The notes under the pieces: model-generated
Databases searched by the model: none
What the model saw: the letters and a program-made list of their open reading frames with translations, nothing else
What the model was told of the DNA's origin: nothing
Source: an uncultured Candidatus Melainabacteria bacterium
GTDB lineage: Bacteria; Cyanobacteriota; Vampirovibrionia; Gastranaerophilales; Gastranaerophilaceae
Reading direction: 5' to 3'
Assembly (NCBI GenBank): GCA_934757155.1
Contig: CAKVLI010000013.1
Location: 1 to 41,746 of the forward strand
Length of the DNA stretch: 41,746 bases
In this document: in pieces, positions 32,855 to 39,701 of the stretch
Layout: every line of letters begins with the position of its first letter
Numbering within the stretch: position 1 is the stretch's first letter
Program-made: the position numbers and the translations under genes

Positions 32855-34495
32855 TTATATTTCTTCAAATGAGTCAATATCAATATCAATAATCGCCGTA
32901 CCATCGTGCGCTATAGCTTTTTCAAGCGCAGGGATTAGCTCGTCGTGAGTTTTGACTCTCACCGCAAACAGGTCGTACGCTTCCGCAATCTTTGTAAAAT
33001 CAGGGTTAATCATCTCAACTTGATATCGTCTGTCATAAATTTTTTCCTGCATTTGTCGAACCATTCCAAGATAACCGTTATTCATAATAATGATTTTTAC
33101 AGGAATTTTGTGTTCACGGCAAGTCGCAAGTTCTTGCAAATTCATTTGGAAAGACCCATCTCCTGTGATATTTAAGACAAGGTTATTCGGGTTTGCAATA
33201 TATGCCCCGATTGAGGCAGGAAGTCCGAAGCCCATTGTTCCCAAACCACCTGAAGTTATAAATTTCTTAGGTTTTGTAAAATTAAAAAACTGTGCCGTTA
33301 ACATTTGATGCTGCCCTACATCGGTTACAACAAGCGGTTCGTAGTTTTTTGTATATTCATAAATCGTTTCCAACACGTTTGATGAGCGAAGACAGGTTGA
33401 GTTTGTTTCTCTTGAAACGTTTTCCTCTTTCAAAAGCATCACTTTGTTATTCCAATCAGGATAGGTTATTGTAATATTCAAACGTGACAACAAGCCTGAT
33501 AAAAATGTGTTTACAGAAGAATTTAATTCAAGCTCAAAGTTCCCGTGGATTTTTTTTATATTTACATTAATGATTTTCGCGTGCGGAGCAAAATCAACAC
33601 TTTTGCAAGTTGAGCGGTCAGAAAAACTTACCCCGAGCGCAAGAATTAAATCCGCAGAATTCAGAGCAGTATTCGCTGAATATGTACCGTTTATACCAAT
33701 CATACCGAGATACATTTCATCCTTTGACGGATAAACACCTATTCCCATAAGGGTTGAAATTACAGGAATACGCGTTTTAAATACAAATTCTTTGATATTT
33801 TCAACCGCATCACTCGCACCCGCTCCTAACAATAAAAGCGGAGATCTCGCTCTTTGGATTAACCTGCAAACTTTTTCGTAATCGTATTCAGAAATCACAG
33901 GTAATTTTTTGTTATGCAATTCTTTTTCAGGTCTTTGGATATATTTTGACTCCAATATATTTCTCGGAAGCGCAATCACAACAGGACCTTTTTGCCCTGA
34001 AGATGCAATTTCAATCGCCTCTTTAATAACTTGTTTAATGTCATCTTTTGCTGACAATAAGTAATTCTTTTTAGAACAAGTTTTTGTCATAGAAAGGATG
34101 TCGACTTTTTGAAAAACCTTCGAGTCAGATCTCCCTGCCGGAACATCGCCTGCAAGTACAACAAGCGGAGTAGAGTCTGCGTAAGCGTTCGCAATACCTG
34201 TTATTGTGTTGGTAAACCCAGGACCTGAAGTTACAAGCACAACCCCGACTTTACCGCTCACTCGAGCATAACCTTCGGCAGCATGGACAGCCGCCTGCTC
34301 ATGACGAACAAGAACGTGTCTGATTTTTTCTGTTTTAGCGAGTTCATTATACACACTCAAAACAGCCGCACCCGGATAACCGAATATACTGTCAATCCCA
34401 GCCTCAGTTAAAGCCTCAACAAGCGCATGCGCACAAGTAAGAGAGGTTTTGTCTGCTGTATCAGGATTTGATGTTTTGGTTAACAGATTTGTCAT
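32855..34495 (-). CDS. ilvB: Acetolactate synthase large subunit
   Basis: Thiamine-pyrophosphate enzyme that joins two pyruvates (or pyruvate and 2-oxobutyrate) in branched-chain amino acid synthesis or acetoin formation. Motifs in order: IFGYPGAAVLSVYNEL, catalytic Glu in RHEQAAVHAAEGYAR, SGPGFTNTITGIANAYADSTPLVVLAG, GGLGTMGFGLPASIGA, and GDGSFQMNLQELATCREHKIPVKIIIMNN. The frame extends to a TTG at 34513, but that codon is directly before a TATAAT element, so ATG 34495 (546 residues) is preferred. No ilvN regulatory subunit gene follows. The position after NNGYLGMVRQ is Met where biosynthetic enzymes usually have Trp (MVRQWQ), a residue known to influence 2-oxobutyrate preference in E. coli. 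Confidence 0.92.
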   Translation of the reverse strand: MTNLLTKTSNPDTADKTSLTCAHALVEALTEAGIDSIFGYPGAAVLSVYNELAKTEKIRHVLVRHEQAAVHAAEGYARVSGKVGVVLVTSGPGFTNTITGIANAYADSTPLVVLAGDVPAGRSDSKVFQKVDILSMTKTCSKKNYLLSAKDDIKQVIKEAIEIASSGQKGPVVIALPRNILESKYIQRPEKELHNKKLPVISEYDYEKVCRLIQRARSPLLLLGAGASDAVENIKEFVFKTRIPVISTLMGIGVYPSKDEMYLGMIGINGTYSANTALNSADLILALGVSFSDRSTCKSVDFAPHAKIINVNIKKIHGNFELELNSSVNTFLSGLLSRLNITITYPDWNNKVMLLKEENVSRETNSTCLRSSNVLETIYEYTKNYEPLVVTDVGQHQMLTAQFFNFTKPKKFITSGGLGTMGFGLPASIGAYIANPNNLVLNITGDGSFQMNLQELATCREHKIPVKIIIMNNGYLGMVRQMQEKIYDRRYQVEMINPDFTKIAEAYDLFAVRVKTHDELIPALEKAIAHDGTAIIDIDIDSFEEI

Positions 34496-34499
34496 AGCG

Positions 34500-34510
34500 A
34501 TTATATTATA
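34500..34510 (-). promoter_or_regulatory. Overlapping TATAAT elements just before ilvB
   Basis: Minus strand TATAATATAAT (34510-34500) holds two overlapping perfect -10 hexamers, nine and four bases before the ATG at 34495. No ribosome binding site. Implies a leaderless or nearly leaderless mRNA. Confidence 0.55.
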
Positions 34511-34571
34511 CAATAAAATCAGATTAGATACTTGATTTAATTTTTTGTTTACAGTACGATAACCTCAGACC

Positions 34572-34590
34572 CTCGTGATATTTTCGCGAG
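34572..34590 (+). other. Hairpin at the start of the tRNA-Pro upstream region
   Basis: CTCGTGA / TCGCGAG, seven pairs with one wobble, loop tattt. First of a row of hairpins in the 340 bases between ilvB and tRNA-Pro. Confidence 0.6.
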
Positions 34591-34616
34591 TTGACAACTG
34601 AATATCGGGATGTGGC
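34591..34616 (+). repeat. Partial tRNA-Pro copy A (5' flank plus first 11 bases)
   Basis: 34596-34616 is identical to 34844-34864, i.e. the ten bases before the tRNA and its first 11 bases (CGGGATGTGGC); 34591-34616 matches 34839-34864 at 25 of 26 positions. After base 34616 the match to tRNA ends, so no cloverleaf can form. Confidence 0.85.
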
Positions 34617-34621
34617 AAGGA

Positions 34622-34658
34622 CTCCGTTCAGAACGATTAAGTATCGTTATGAATGGAG
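34622..34658 (+). other. Long imperfect hairpin
   Basis: 34622-34637 pairs with 34643-34658: 15 pairs (one G-T wobble) and one internal mismatch around loop taagt. Short perfect hairpins follow at 34672-34684 (GAAGC/GCTTC) and 34696-34709 (TAGAA/TTCTA). The row could be a structured RNA or a decayed mobile repeat; no T run makes any of them a terminator. Confidence 0.65.
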
Positions 34659-34743
34659 GGAGGCGAGTCAGGAAGCAAAGCTTCTGCGAGCCGTATAGAA
34701 GAAATTCTACCAAACTGCATCACTAGAAGACTGAAACTTGGCA

Positions 34744-34763
34744 TCGGGATGTGGCGCAGTTTG
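34744..34763 (+). repeat. Partial tRNA-Pro copy B (first 19 bases of the tRNA)
   Basis: TCGGGATGTGGCGCAGTTTG is identical to 34853-34872, covering the acceptor 5' strand and most of the D arm. It is followed by unrelated hairpins (GTGAC/GTCAC at 34781-34795 and a GCACC/GGTGC stem near 34811-34823) and not by an anticodon arm. Confidence 0.85.
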
Positions 34764-34853
34764 ACTCTGCCGACGAGAAGGTGACTAAATGTCACGTTCG
34801 AGGAGAGGTAGCACCGTAGGTGCGCTACAAACCAAGAATTGAAAACTGAATAT

Positions 34854-34930
34854 CGGGATGTGGCGCAGTTTGGTAGCGCACCTCGCTTGGGACGAGGGGG
34901 TCGCACGTTCGAATCGTGTCATCCCGACCA
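34854..34930 (+). tRNA. tRNA-Pro (anticodon UGG)
   Basis: 77 bases with encoded CCA. Acceptor CGGGATG pairs with CATCCCG; D arm GCGC/GCGC with AGTTTGGT loop; anticodon stem CCTCG/CGAGG with loop CTTGGGA, anticodon TGG; T arm GCACG/CGTGT (one wobble) with loop TTCGAAT; discriminator A. All arms are complete, so this is the functional copy. Confidence 0.97.
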
Positions 34931-34934
34931 TTTT

Positions 34935-34964
34935 AAAAAAGACCCCTTAAGGGGTCTTTTTTGT
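34935..34964. terminator. Intrinsic terminator of tRNA-Pro
   Basis: AAAAAAGACCCC / GGGGTCTTTTTT stem with loop TTAA and T run, five bases after the tRNA 3' end. Confidence 0.95.
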
Positions 34965-34982
34965 TCATATAACATATCAACA

Positions 34983-34991
34983 TGGGATAAT
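34983..34991 (+). promoter_or_regulatory. Extended -10 five bases before the 67-residue gene
   Basis: TGGGATAAT (34983-34991) followed by tttaa and the ATG at 34997. No ribosome binding site. Confidence 0.45.
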
Positions 34992-34996
34992 TTTAA

Positions 34997-35200
34997 ATGA
35001 AAATTCAACAAGTAAACAACGTCAGAATTCCAAGACAACTAAAAAATTTAAAACAACTTTCTAAGAATGTTGAAAAAACGAACACACCGGAGAACTTCAC
35101 AGAACCTGCATTTCCGATAGTGATTTCAAAAGAAGAAATGAAAAATTATACTAAACAGGTTATGGAAAAAGTTGCTGATTGGAAAAAGATATTTGGTTAA
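34997..35200 (+). CDS. Hypothetical 67-residue protein
   Basis: A small basic, helical protein (RIPRQLKNLKQLSKNVEKTN; EEMKNYTKQVMEKVADWKKIFG). No signal peptide, membrane segment or known motif. There is no ribosome binding site, but an extended -10 five bases before the ATG matches the leaderless layout of several solid genes here, which supports it being real. It stands between the tRNA-Pro terminator and the sugar permease gene. The opening MKIQQVNN resembles the MKIF-type opening of the 38369-39619 protein only loosely. Function unknown. Confidence 0.6.
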   Translation: MKIQQVNNVRIPRQLKNLKQLSKNVEKTNTPENFTEPAFPIVISKEEMKNYTKQVMEKVADWKKIFG

Positions 35201-35255
35201 TTTATGACGCCAAATAAGCTCTGCCGAACTTCTTTTTTATTGTTTAAATTTATAC

Positions 35256-35261
35256 TAAAAT
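35256..35261 (+). promoter_or_regulatory. -10 (TAAAAT) six bases before the second permease gene
   Basis: TAAAAT followed by aatctt and the ATG at 35268. No ribosome binding site. Confidence 0.55.
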
Positions 35262-35267
35262 AATCTT

Positions 35268-36074
35268 ATGAAAAGATTTTTTCTTTACACAATTCTTATT
35301 TTAACAGCGCTCACAATGCTTTTGCCGTTTTTTGCAATGTTTTTAATCTCACTTAGCGGGAACGAAAATATTTTTACTGATTATAAAAACATCAACCTCA
35401 CGTTTTGTGCTTATAAAAACATATTCCACGCAATCCCTGTTGTCAGATACTTTTTGAACAGCCTTATTGTTACTCTGTGTGCGACTCTGGGACAAGTATT
35501 AATTTCAGCCCTTGCCGGATACGGATTTGCAAGGCTCAAATTCAAGGGTTCGGACATATTATTTTTCATAATCATTCTAACAATGATGGTTCCGCCACAG
35601 GTCAATATTGTTCCATTATTCTACCTTATGAGCAAATTGGGCTGGATAAACACCTATCAAGCTTTAATTGTACCCGCAATTTTTGGCGGTTTCGGAGTAT
35701 TTTTAATGCGCCAGTATTTTTTAACCTTCTCCAAGGAATTGGAAGACGCATCAAAACTCGACGGTTGCACCCCTGTTCAAACCTTCTTCAAGGTAGCTTT
35801 GCCTTGCGCCATGCCGGCAATTGCTACACTTGCAGTGTTCACCTTCGTAACCAATTGGAACAGTTTCATGTGGCCACTTATCATTACAAACACTGATAGT
35901 ATGCGAACTCTGGCTGTCGGATTGAGTATTTTCAAAGGTTCTTTAAGAGAACTGACTCTTTGGGGAGAGTTGATGGCTTGCTCTTGCATTTGTTCAGTCC
36001 CTGTAATCATCGTATTCTTAGTTGGCAAAAAATATTTAATCAACAATCCTGCCGAAGGCGGAATAAAAGAATAG
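35268..36074 (+). CDS. ABC transporter permease, MalG-type (sugar uptake)
   Basis: 268 residues, about six spans, first at ~7-27 (YTILILTALTMLLPFFAMFLISL). The EAA loop is LEDASKLDGCTPVQTFFKVALPCAMPAI (~163-190), and RYFLNSLIVTLCATLGQVLISALAGYGFARLKF and TNWNSFMWPLIIT are typical of the second permease of CUT1 carbohydrate importers. It should pair with the MalF-type permease at 19400. The two genes are normally adjacent with a binding protein gene; here they are ~15 kb apart and neither has the other components nearby. Both have a -10 exactly six bases before the ATG. Confidence 0.94.
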   Translation: MKRFFLYTILILTALTMLLPFFAMFLISLSGNENIFTDYKNINLTFCAYKNIFHAIPVVRYFLNSLIVTLCATLGQVLISALAGYGFARLKFKGSDILFFIIILTMMVPPQVNIVPLFYLMSKLGWINTYQALIVPAIFGGFGVFLMRQYFLTFSKELEDASKLDGCTPVQTFFKVALPCAMPAIATLAVFTFVTNWNSFMWPLIITNTDSMRTLAVGLSIFKGSLRELTLWGELMACSCICSVPVIIVFLVGKKYLINNPAEGGIKE

Positions 36075-36114
36075 CGCCTTATCCACAATTTGACCTAAAT
36101 TTCGGCGTTTGGTA

Positions 36115-36143
36115 TTGAAAATTTTGTAAAAAAAAACTATGAT
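36115..36143 (+). promoter_or_regulatory. Promoter of rel
   Basis: TTGAAA (36115-36120), 17-base spacer, TATGAT (36138-36143), then nine bases to the ATG at 36153. With normal start-site spacing the leader would be about three bases, without ribosome binding site. Confidence 0.7.
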
Positions 36144-36152
36144 AACTATATT

Positions 36153-38372
36153 ATGGAAAAATACGAGATTAATTTTGACGAGATAAGAGCGCTGCTTGTA
36201 GAAGAACACTACACAGAAGAAGATATTACCGAACTTGAAAAAGCTTTTGAGTTCGCAAAAAGGCTGCATTCCGGTCAATATAGAATCTCAGAAGAACCGT
36301 ATATTATTCACCCAATGGAGGTTGCAAAAATCCTTATCGGATTAAGAGCCGATAAACACACACTTATGGCAGGATTTTTGCACGATATTCTTGAAGATAC
36401 CGACACAAAACCCGAAGAAATTCAAGAATTATTCGGAGATGATGTCTTGAACCTCGTACAAGGCGTAACAAAACTAAGCAAATTGCAGTTTAAATCCACA
36501 GAAGAGCGTCAGGCGGAGAATTTCCGCAGAATGTTTATTGCAATGGCAAGCGATGTAAGAATTATTTTACTTAAGCTTGCAGACAGATTGCATAATATGC
36601 GAACTCTGAACTATATGACTGCTCAAAAGCAAAAGAAAATCGCGCAAGAAACTCTGGATATATTTGCACCGCTTGCTAACCGACTCGGTGTCGGTAAAAT
36701 TAAGGCAGAGCTTGAAGATTTGTCACTCAAATATCTTCATCCGGATAAGTATTACGAAATCGCTCAACTCGTTTCTCAAAAGAAGGCTGAGCGTGATTTA
36801 GCGGTTAAACTCCTTATCGAAAAAATTTCCAAAGATGTTAAAACAAGCGGAATAAATGCAACTATCACTGGTAGAGCCAAGCATTATTACAGTATTTATA
36901 AGAAAATGGAACGTCTGAATGTCGCATTCCATGACCTTTATGACATCACAGCAGTCCGTGTAATCGTTGATACAGAAAAAGAGTGCTACGAAGTTTTGGG
37001 GCTTATTCACTCGCAGTTTAAACCGATTCCGGGTAGATTTAAGGACTATATCGCAATGCCAAAGGGAAACATGTATCAATCCCTTCACACATCGGTAATC
37101 GGTCCAAGACAAAAACCGCTTGAAGTTCAAATTAGAACCTGGGAAATGCACGAAATCGCTGAATATGGTATCGCGGCGCATTGGAGATATAAGGAAAGAG
37201 GCTCTAAAAAGGCTGATTCCGCTAGCGATATCAAGTTCTCATGGATGCGCAAACTCGTTGAATACACCAAAGAGACTAAAAATGCAGAGGATTACGTTAA
37301 TTCCGTAAAATTGGATATTTTCTCAGATCAAGTATTTGCATTCACCCCTGGGGGAGATGTCATTGATTTACCACAAAATGCGACTCCTGTTGACTTTGCA
37401 TACCGTATCCACTCTGATGTCGGACATAAAACAGTGGGTGCACTCATCAACGGACGTATTGCGCAGCTTGATACAAAACTCAAAAACGGTGACATTGTTG
37501 AGATTATGACCTCGAAAGTTGCTGCTCCAAGATTGGATTGGTTGAACTTTGTTGTTACAAAACAAGCCGCATCAAAAATACGTCAATGGTATAAGAAAAA
37601 CAAACGTGAAGACCATATTGAAATCGGTAAAGCTAACCTTGAACACGAGCTTTCTAAGACTATTTTTGACGAATACGTTAAAAATGGAGAGTTCGACAAA
37701 GTCGCTAAACAAATGAATTACGTAAGTGCTGACGACCTGTTCGCAGCATTGGGTTACGGCGAAACAACTATCAATAAGATTGTAAACAAGCTTAAAAAAC
37801 CGCAAAAACCGGAAACGGAAGAAACTGAATTTCAACACAGACCTAAAAAAGCTTCGGAAAAAGATATTATCGGGTTGGAAGGACTTTTGTATTCGTTTGC
37901 AAGATGTTGTTCACCAATCCCCGGAGAACCAATTGTCGGTGTAGTTACACGTTCTAAAGGTGTTAGCATTCACAGACTCGATTGCAAAACTCTTGATGAT
38001 GTTCCGCCAGAAAGACTGCTTGACATAAAATGGTCCGGTAACAATATTAACAAGACTTACAGTACCACCATTCGTATTGAAACCGCTGAAAAAATGGGCT
38101 TGTTAAAAGATGTTATCGGCGTTGTCTCCGACAACAACACCAACATCACTTATGCAAATGTTAAATCTAAAAACAACAAACTCGGTATTATTGAACTCGG
38201 AATTGAACTTGATAACATTGAAACCCTGAGAAAAGTTATGACCTCCTTGCAGGCTCTACCGGATGTCTACAGCGTTAAACGTGTTCAGACATCATACGGT
38301 CAGTCCTCAGGGCAATCAAATCGCAAAAACCAAAAGAAATCTCATCCGCACAGAAAGAAAACATCTCACTAA
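36153..38372 (+). CDS. Bifunctional (p)ppGpp synthetase/hydrolase, RelA/SpoT family
   Basis: Makes and degrades the alarmone (p)ppGpp in the stringent response. 739 residues. Hydrolase domain: HSGQYRISEEPYIIHP with His53, and HDILEDT (His77-Asp78, Glu81-Asp82), so the hydrolase looks active. Synthetase domain (~235-340): YDITAVRVIVDT, GRFKDYIAMPKGNMYQSLHTSVIG and LEVQIRTWEMHEIAEYGIAAHWRYK. TGS domain ~395-455 (VFAFTPGGDVIDLPQNATPVDFAYRIHSDVGHK). A Cys-Cys helical/zinc region (FARCCSPIPGEPIVG) and a C-terminal ACT domain (~665-725) follow. The tail is basic (KKSHPHRKKTSH). Its stop overlaps the end of the convergent gene at 38369 by four bases, with no terminator between. Confidence 0.96.
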   Translation: MEKYEINFDEIRALLVEEHYTEEDITELEKAFEFAKRLHSGQYRISEEPYIIHPMEVAKILIGLRADKHTLMAGFLHDILEDTDTKPEEIQELFGDDVLNLVQGVTKLSKLQFKSTEERQAENFRRMFIAMASDVRIILLKLADRLHNMRTLNYMTAQKQKKIAQETLDIFAPLANRLGVGKIKAELEDLSLKYLHPDKYYEIAQLVSQKKAERDLAVKLLIEKISKDVKTSGINATITGRAKHYYSIYKKMERLNVAFHDLYDITAVRVIVDTEKECYEVLGLIHSQFKPIPGRFKDYIAMPKGNMYQSLHTSVIGPRQKPLEVQIRTWEMHEIAEYGIAAHWRYKERGSKKADSASDIKFSWMRKLVEYTKETKNAEDYVNSVKLDIFSDQVFAFTPGGDVIDLPQNATPVDFAYRIHSDVGHKTVGALINGRIAQLDTKLKNGDIVEIMTSKVAAPRLDWLNFVVTKQAASKIRQWYKKNKREDHIEIGKANLEHELSKTIFDEYVKNGEFDKVAKQMNYVSADDLFAALGYGETTINKIVNKLKKPQKPETEETEFQHRPKKASEKDIIGLEGLLYSFARCCSPIPGEPIVGVVTRSKGVSIHRLDCKTLDDVPPERLLDIKWSGNNINKTYSTTIRIETAEKMGLLKDVIGVVSDNNTNITYANVKSKNNKLGIIELGIELDNIETLRKVMTSLQALPDVYSVKRVQTSYGQSSGQSNRKNQKKSHPHRKKTSH

Positions 38373-39619
38373 ACTTGTAAGTCTTTCTTGTAGGCTCCGG
38401 ATTTAAAATACTCCAAAGTATTTTGCAAAGTCATATAATTTGCACTTAGTAATTTTTCATCTTTTTTTGCTGCCCTGTTGATTTCAGCTAACAATTCAGT
38501 ATTACCTTTATTTTGTTTTCTCAATTCAGAGTAACAAGCACGTAATTCGTTAAAAAGATCGGCTGAATATGTTTGAAAAGTAGTAATATCTTCGTCTTTT
38601 ACGTTTATAGAAATTTCGTCAGCAATCTTATAAAAGTCTTTATTTTTGGCGTTTTCGTACAATTTTTCTGATATTTTGCCTCTGAACATTTTACTGATTA
38701 AATCGATATGACGTGCAACTAAGCGAGATGGATTTGTACTTTTCTTCAAATAATTTTTGTAAAGTAACTCATCATATTCCCTAATTGGCGTATATATTTT
38801 TTCAGATTCAATGTGCTTTGCAGCAGCATAGTTTGGTCCAAATAGAATCAGCAATTCGTGTTGAATAGGATTTTTGTCCTTATCATACTTCTTGTCAATA
38901 AATCTCATTTGAATATCTTCATATCCTGATTTTGCGCGTTTTCCGAGAGCATAAGGATATTGCGTAATATTGCCGTTTATTTGCGCCTCGTCTAATCTGA
39001 TATCAATATCCGGCATAAGTTTTTTACCTGCAAGAATCTCTGCAGGTGTCGCCTTATCATATCCTTTTTGTTGCAATGTACTCAAACTTGTATAATTATT
39101 GGAAAGAACGTAACCGCGTTTTTCCATCTCAGGCAATATTTCATCCAACAACAAGGATATGTCATATGGATTTTCGACATAAAGGGTCGTTCTGATTTTG
39201 TCCAAAACCTCAAAACTACCTGAACGTTTAATTTTTGAAGAATATGATTTTGCTGATTTCACGGCATTTTTTTGTGCATATTCTCTATCAAAAGACACCC
39301 CTTTATCTTTTAAACTATTGGCAATTACCTCTATAGTATCAAGGAAACTTGCTGCAGCAGTATTTAGTCTTCCTTTGGCATCCTTTTTGTATGCATCCTC
39401 CATAAAATCCATAACCGTATTACAAGCAGGTCTAAAATATCTTTGTCTTTTTGCTACCTTATAACTCGGCACAAGCTTCGCTACCGTACCAAATGCAACA
39501 GTATCCGACGCCAACGGCGCAGCCATTTTAAGTCCGAAGCTAGGCTGGTATGAAGCTTTCTTCGCTTCCTTTGGAGCAGATTTAATTCTGCTTAAACTGT
39601 CAATTGCAAAAATTTTCAT
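38369..39619 (-). CDS. Possible RelA/SpoT-like nucleotidyltransferase-fold protein
   Basis: 416 residues, start ATG with aggaaa ten bases upstream. No family is certain, but residues ~115-285 follow the pattern of RelA/SpoT-like synthetase domains in small alarmone synthetases and related toxins: AKSYSSKIKRSGSFEVLDKIRTTLYV (compare S-x-x-x-K-I ... D-x-x-R-x-T), LLDEILPEMEKRGYVL, SGYEDIQMRFID (Gly-Tyr), and HELLILFGP followed by AAKHIESEKIYTPIRE (Glu, Lys, Tyr). Candidate active residues are Lys129/131, Asp140, Arg143, Tyr233 and Glu255. The first 50 residues are unlike this domain and carry YQPSFGLK and DTVAFG. The C-terminal third is helical and charged. It converges on rel. The domain call is by eye and tentative. 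Confidence 0.55.
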   Translation of the reverse strand: MKIFAIDSLSRIKSAPKEAKKASYQPSFGLKMAAPLASDTVAFGTVAKLVPSYKVAKRQRYFRPACNTVMDFMEDAYKKDAKGRLNTAAASFLDTIEVIANSLKDKGVSFDREYAQKNAVKSAKSYSSKIKRSGSFEVLDKIRTTLYVENPYDISLLLDEILPEMEKRGYVLSNNYTSLSTLQQKGYDKATPAEILAGKKLMPDIDIRLDEAQINGNITQYPYALGKRAKSGYEDIQMRFIDKKYDKDKNPIQHELLILFGPNYAAAKHIESEKIYTPIREYDELLYKNYLKKSTNPSRLVARHIDLISKMFRGKISEKLYENAKNKDFYKIADEISINVKDEDITTFQTYSADLFNELRACYSELRKQNKGNTELLAEINRAAKKDEKLLSANYMTLQNTLEYFKSGAYKKDLQV

Positions 39620-39701
39620 CGATAAATTTTCCTACACACACTTATATAAAAACAAAATAACCGCAAAAATTGCCTGTCACATCCCTCTATGTAACGAATA
39701 G

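Noticed and set aside
34496..34513. TTG at 34513 as the acetolactate synthase start
   Set aside because: The codon and next residues (MYNIIA) overlap two TATAAT hexamers and lack a ribosome binding site; ATG 34495 gives a more usual N-terminus.
34606..34840. Two extra tRNA genes upstream of tRNA-Pro
   Set aside because: Only the 5' 11 and 19 bases match; there is no anticodon arm, T arm or matching acceptor 3' strand, so they are not tRNAs.
34637..34906. Minus-strand ORF of 89 residues across the hairpin region and tRNA-Pro
   Set aside because: It would read through the functional tRNA on the opposite strand and the partial repeats; low-complexity and without ribosome binding site.
35477..35896. 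Plus-strand ORF of 139 residues inside the second permease gene
   Set aside because: Out-of-frame shadow, Cys/His-rich; the permease frame has full family motifs.
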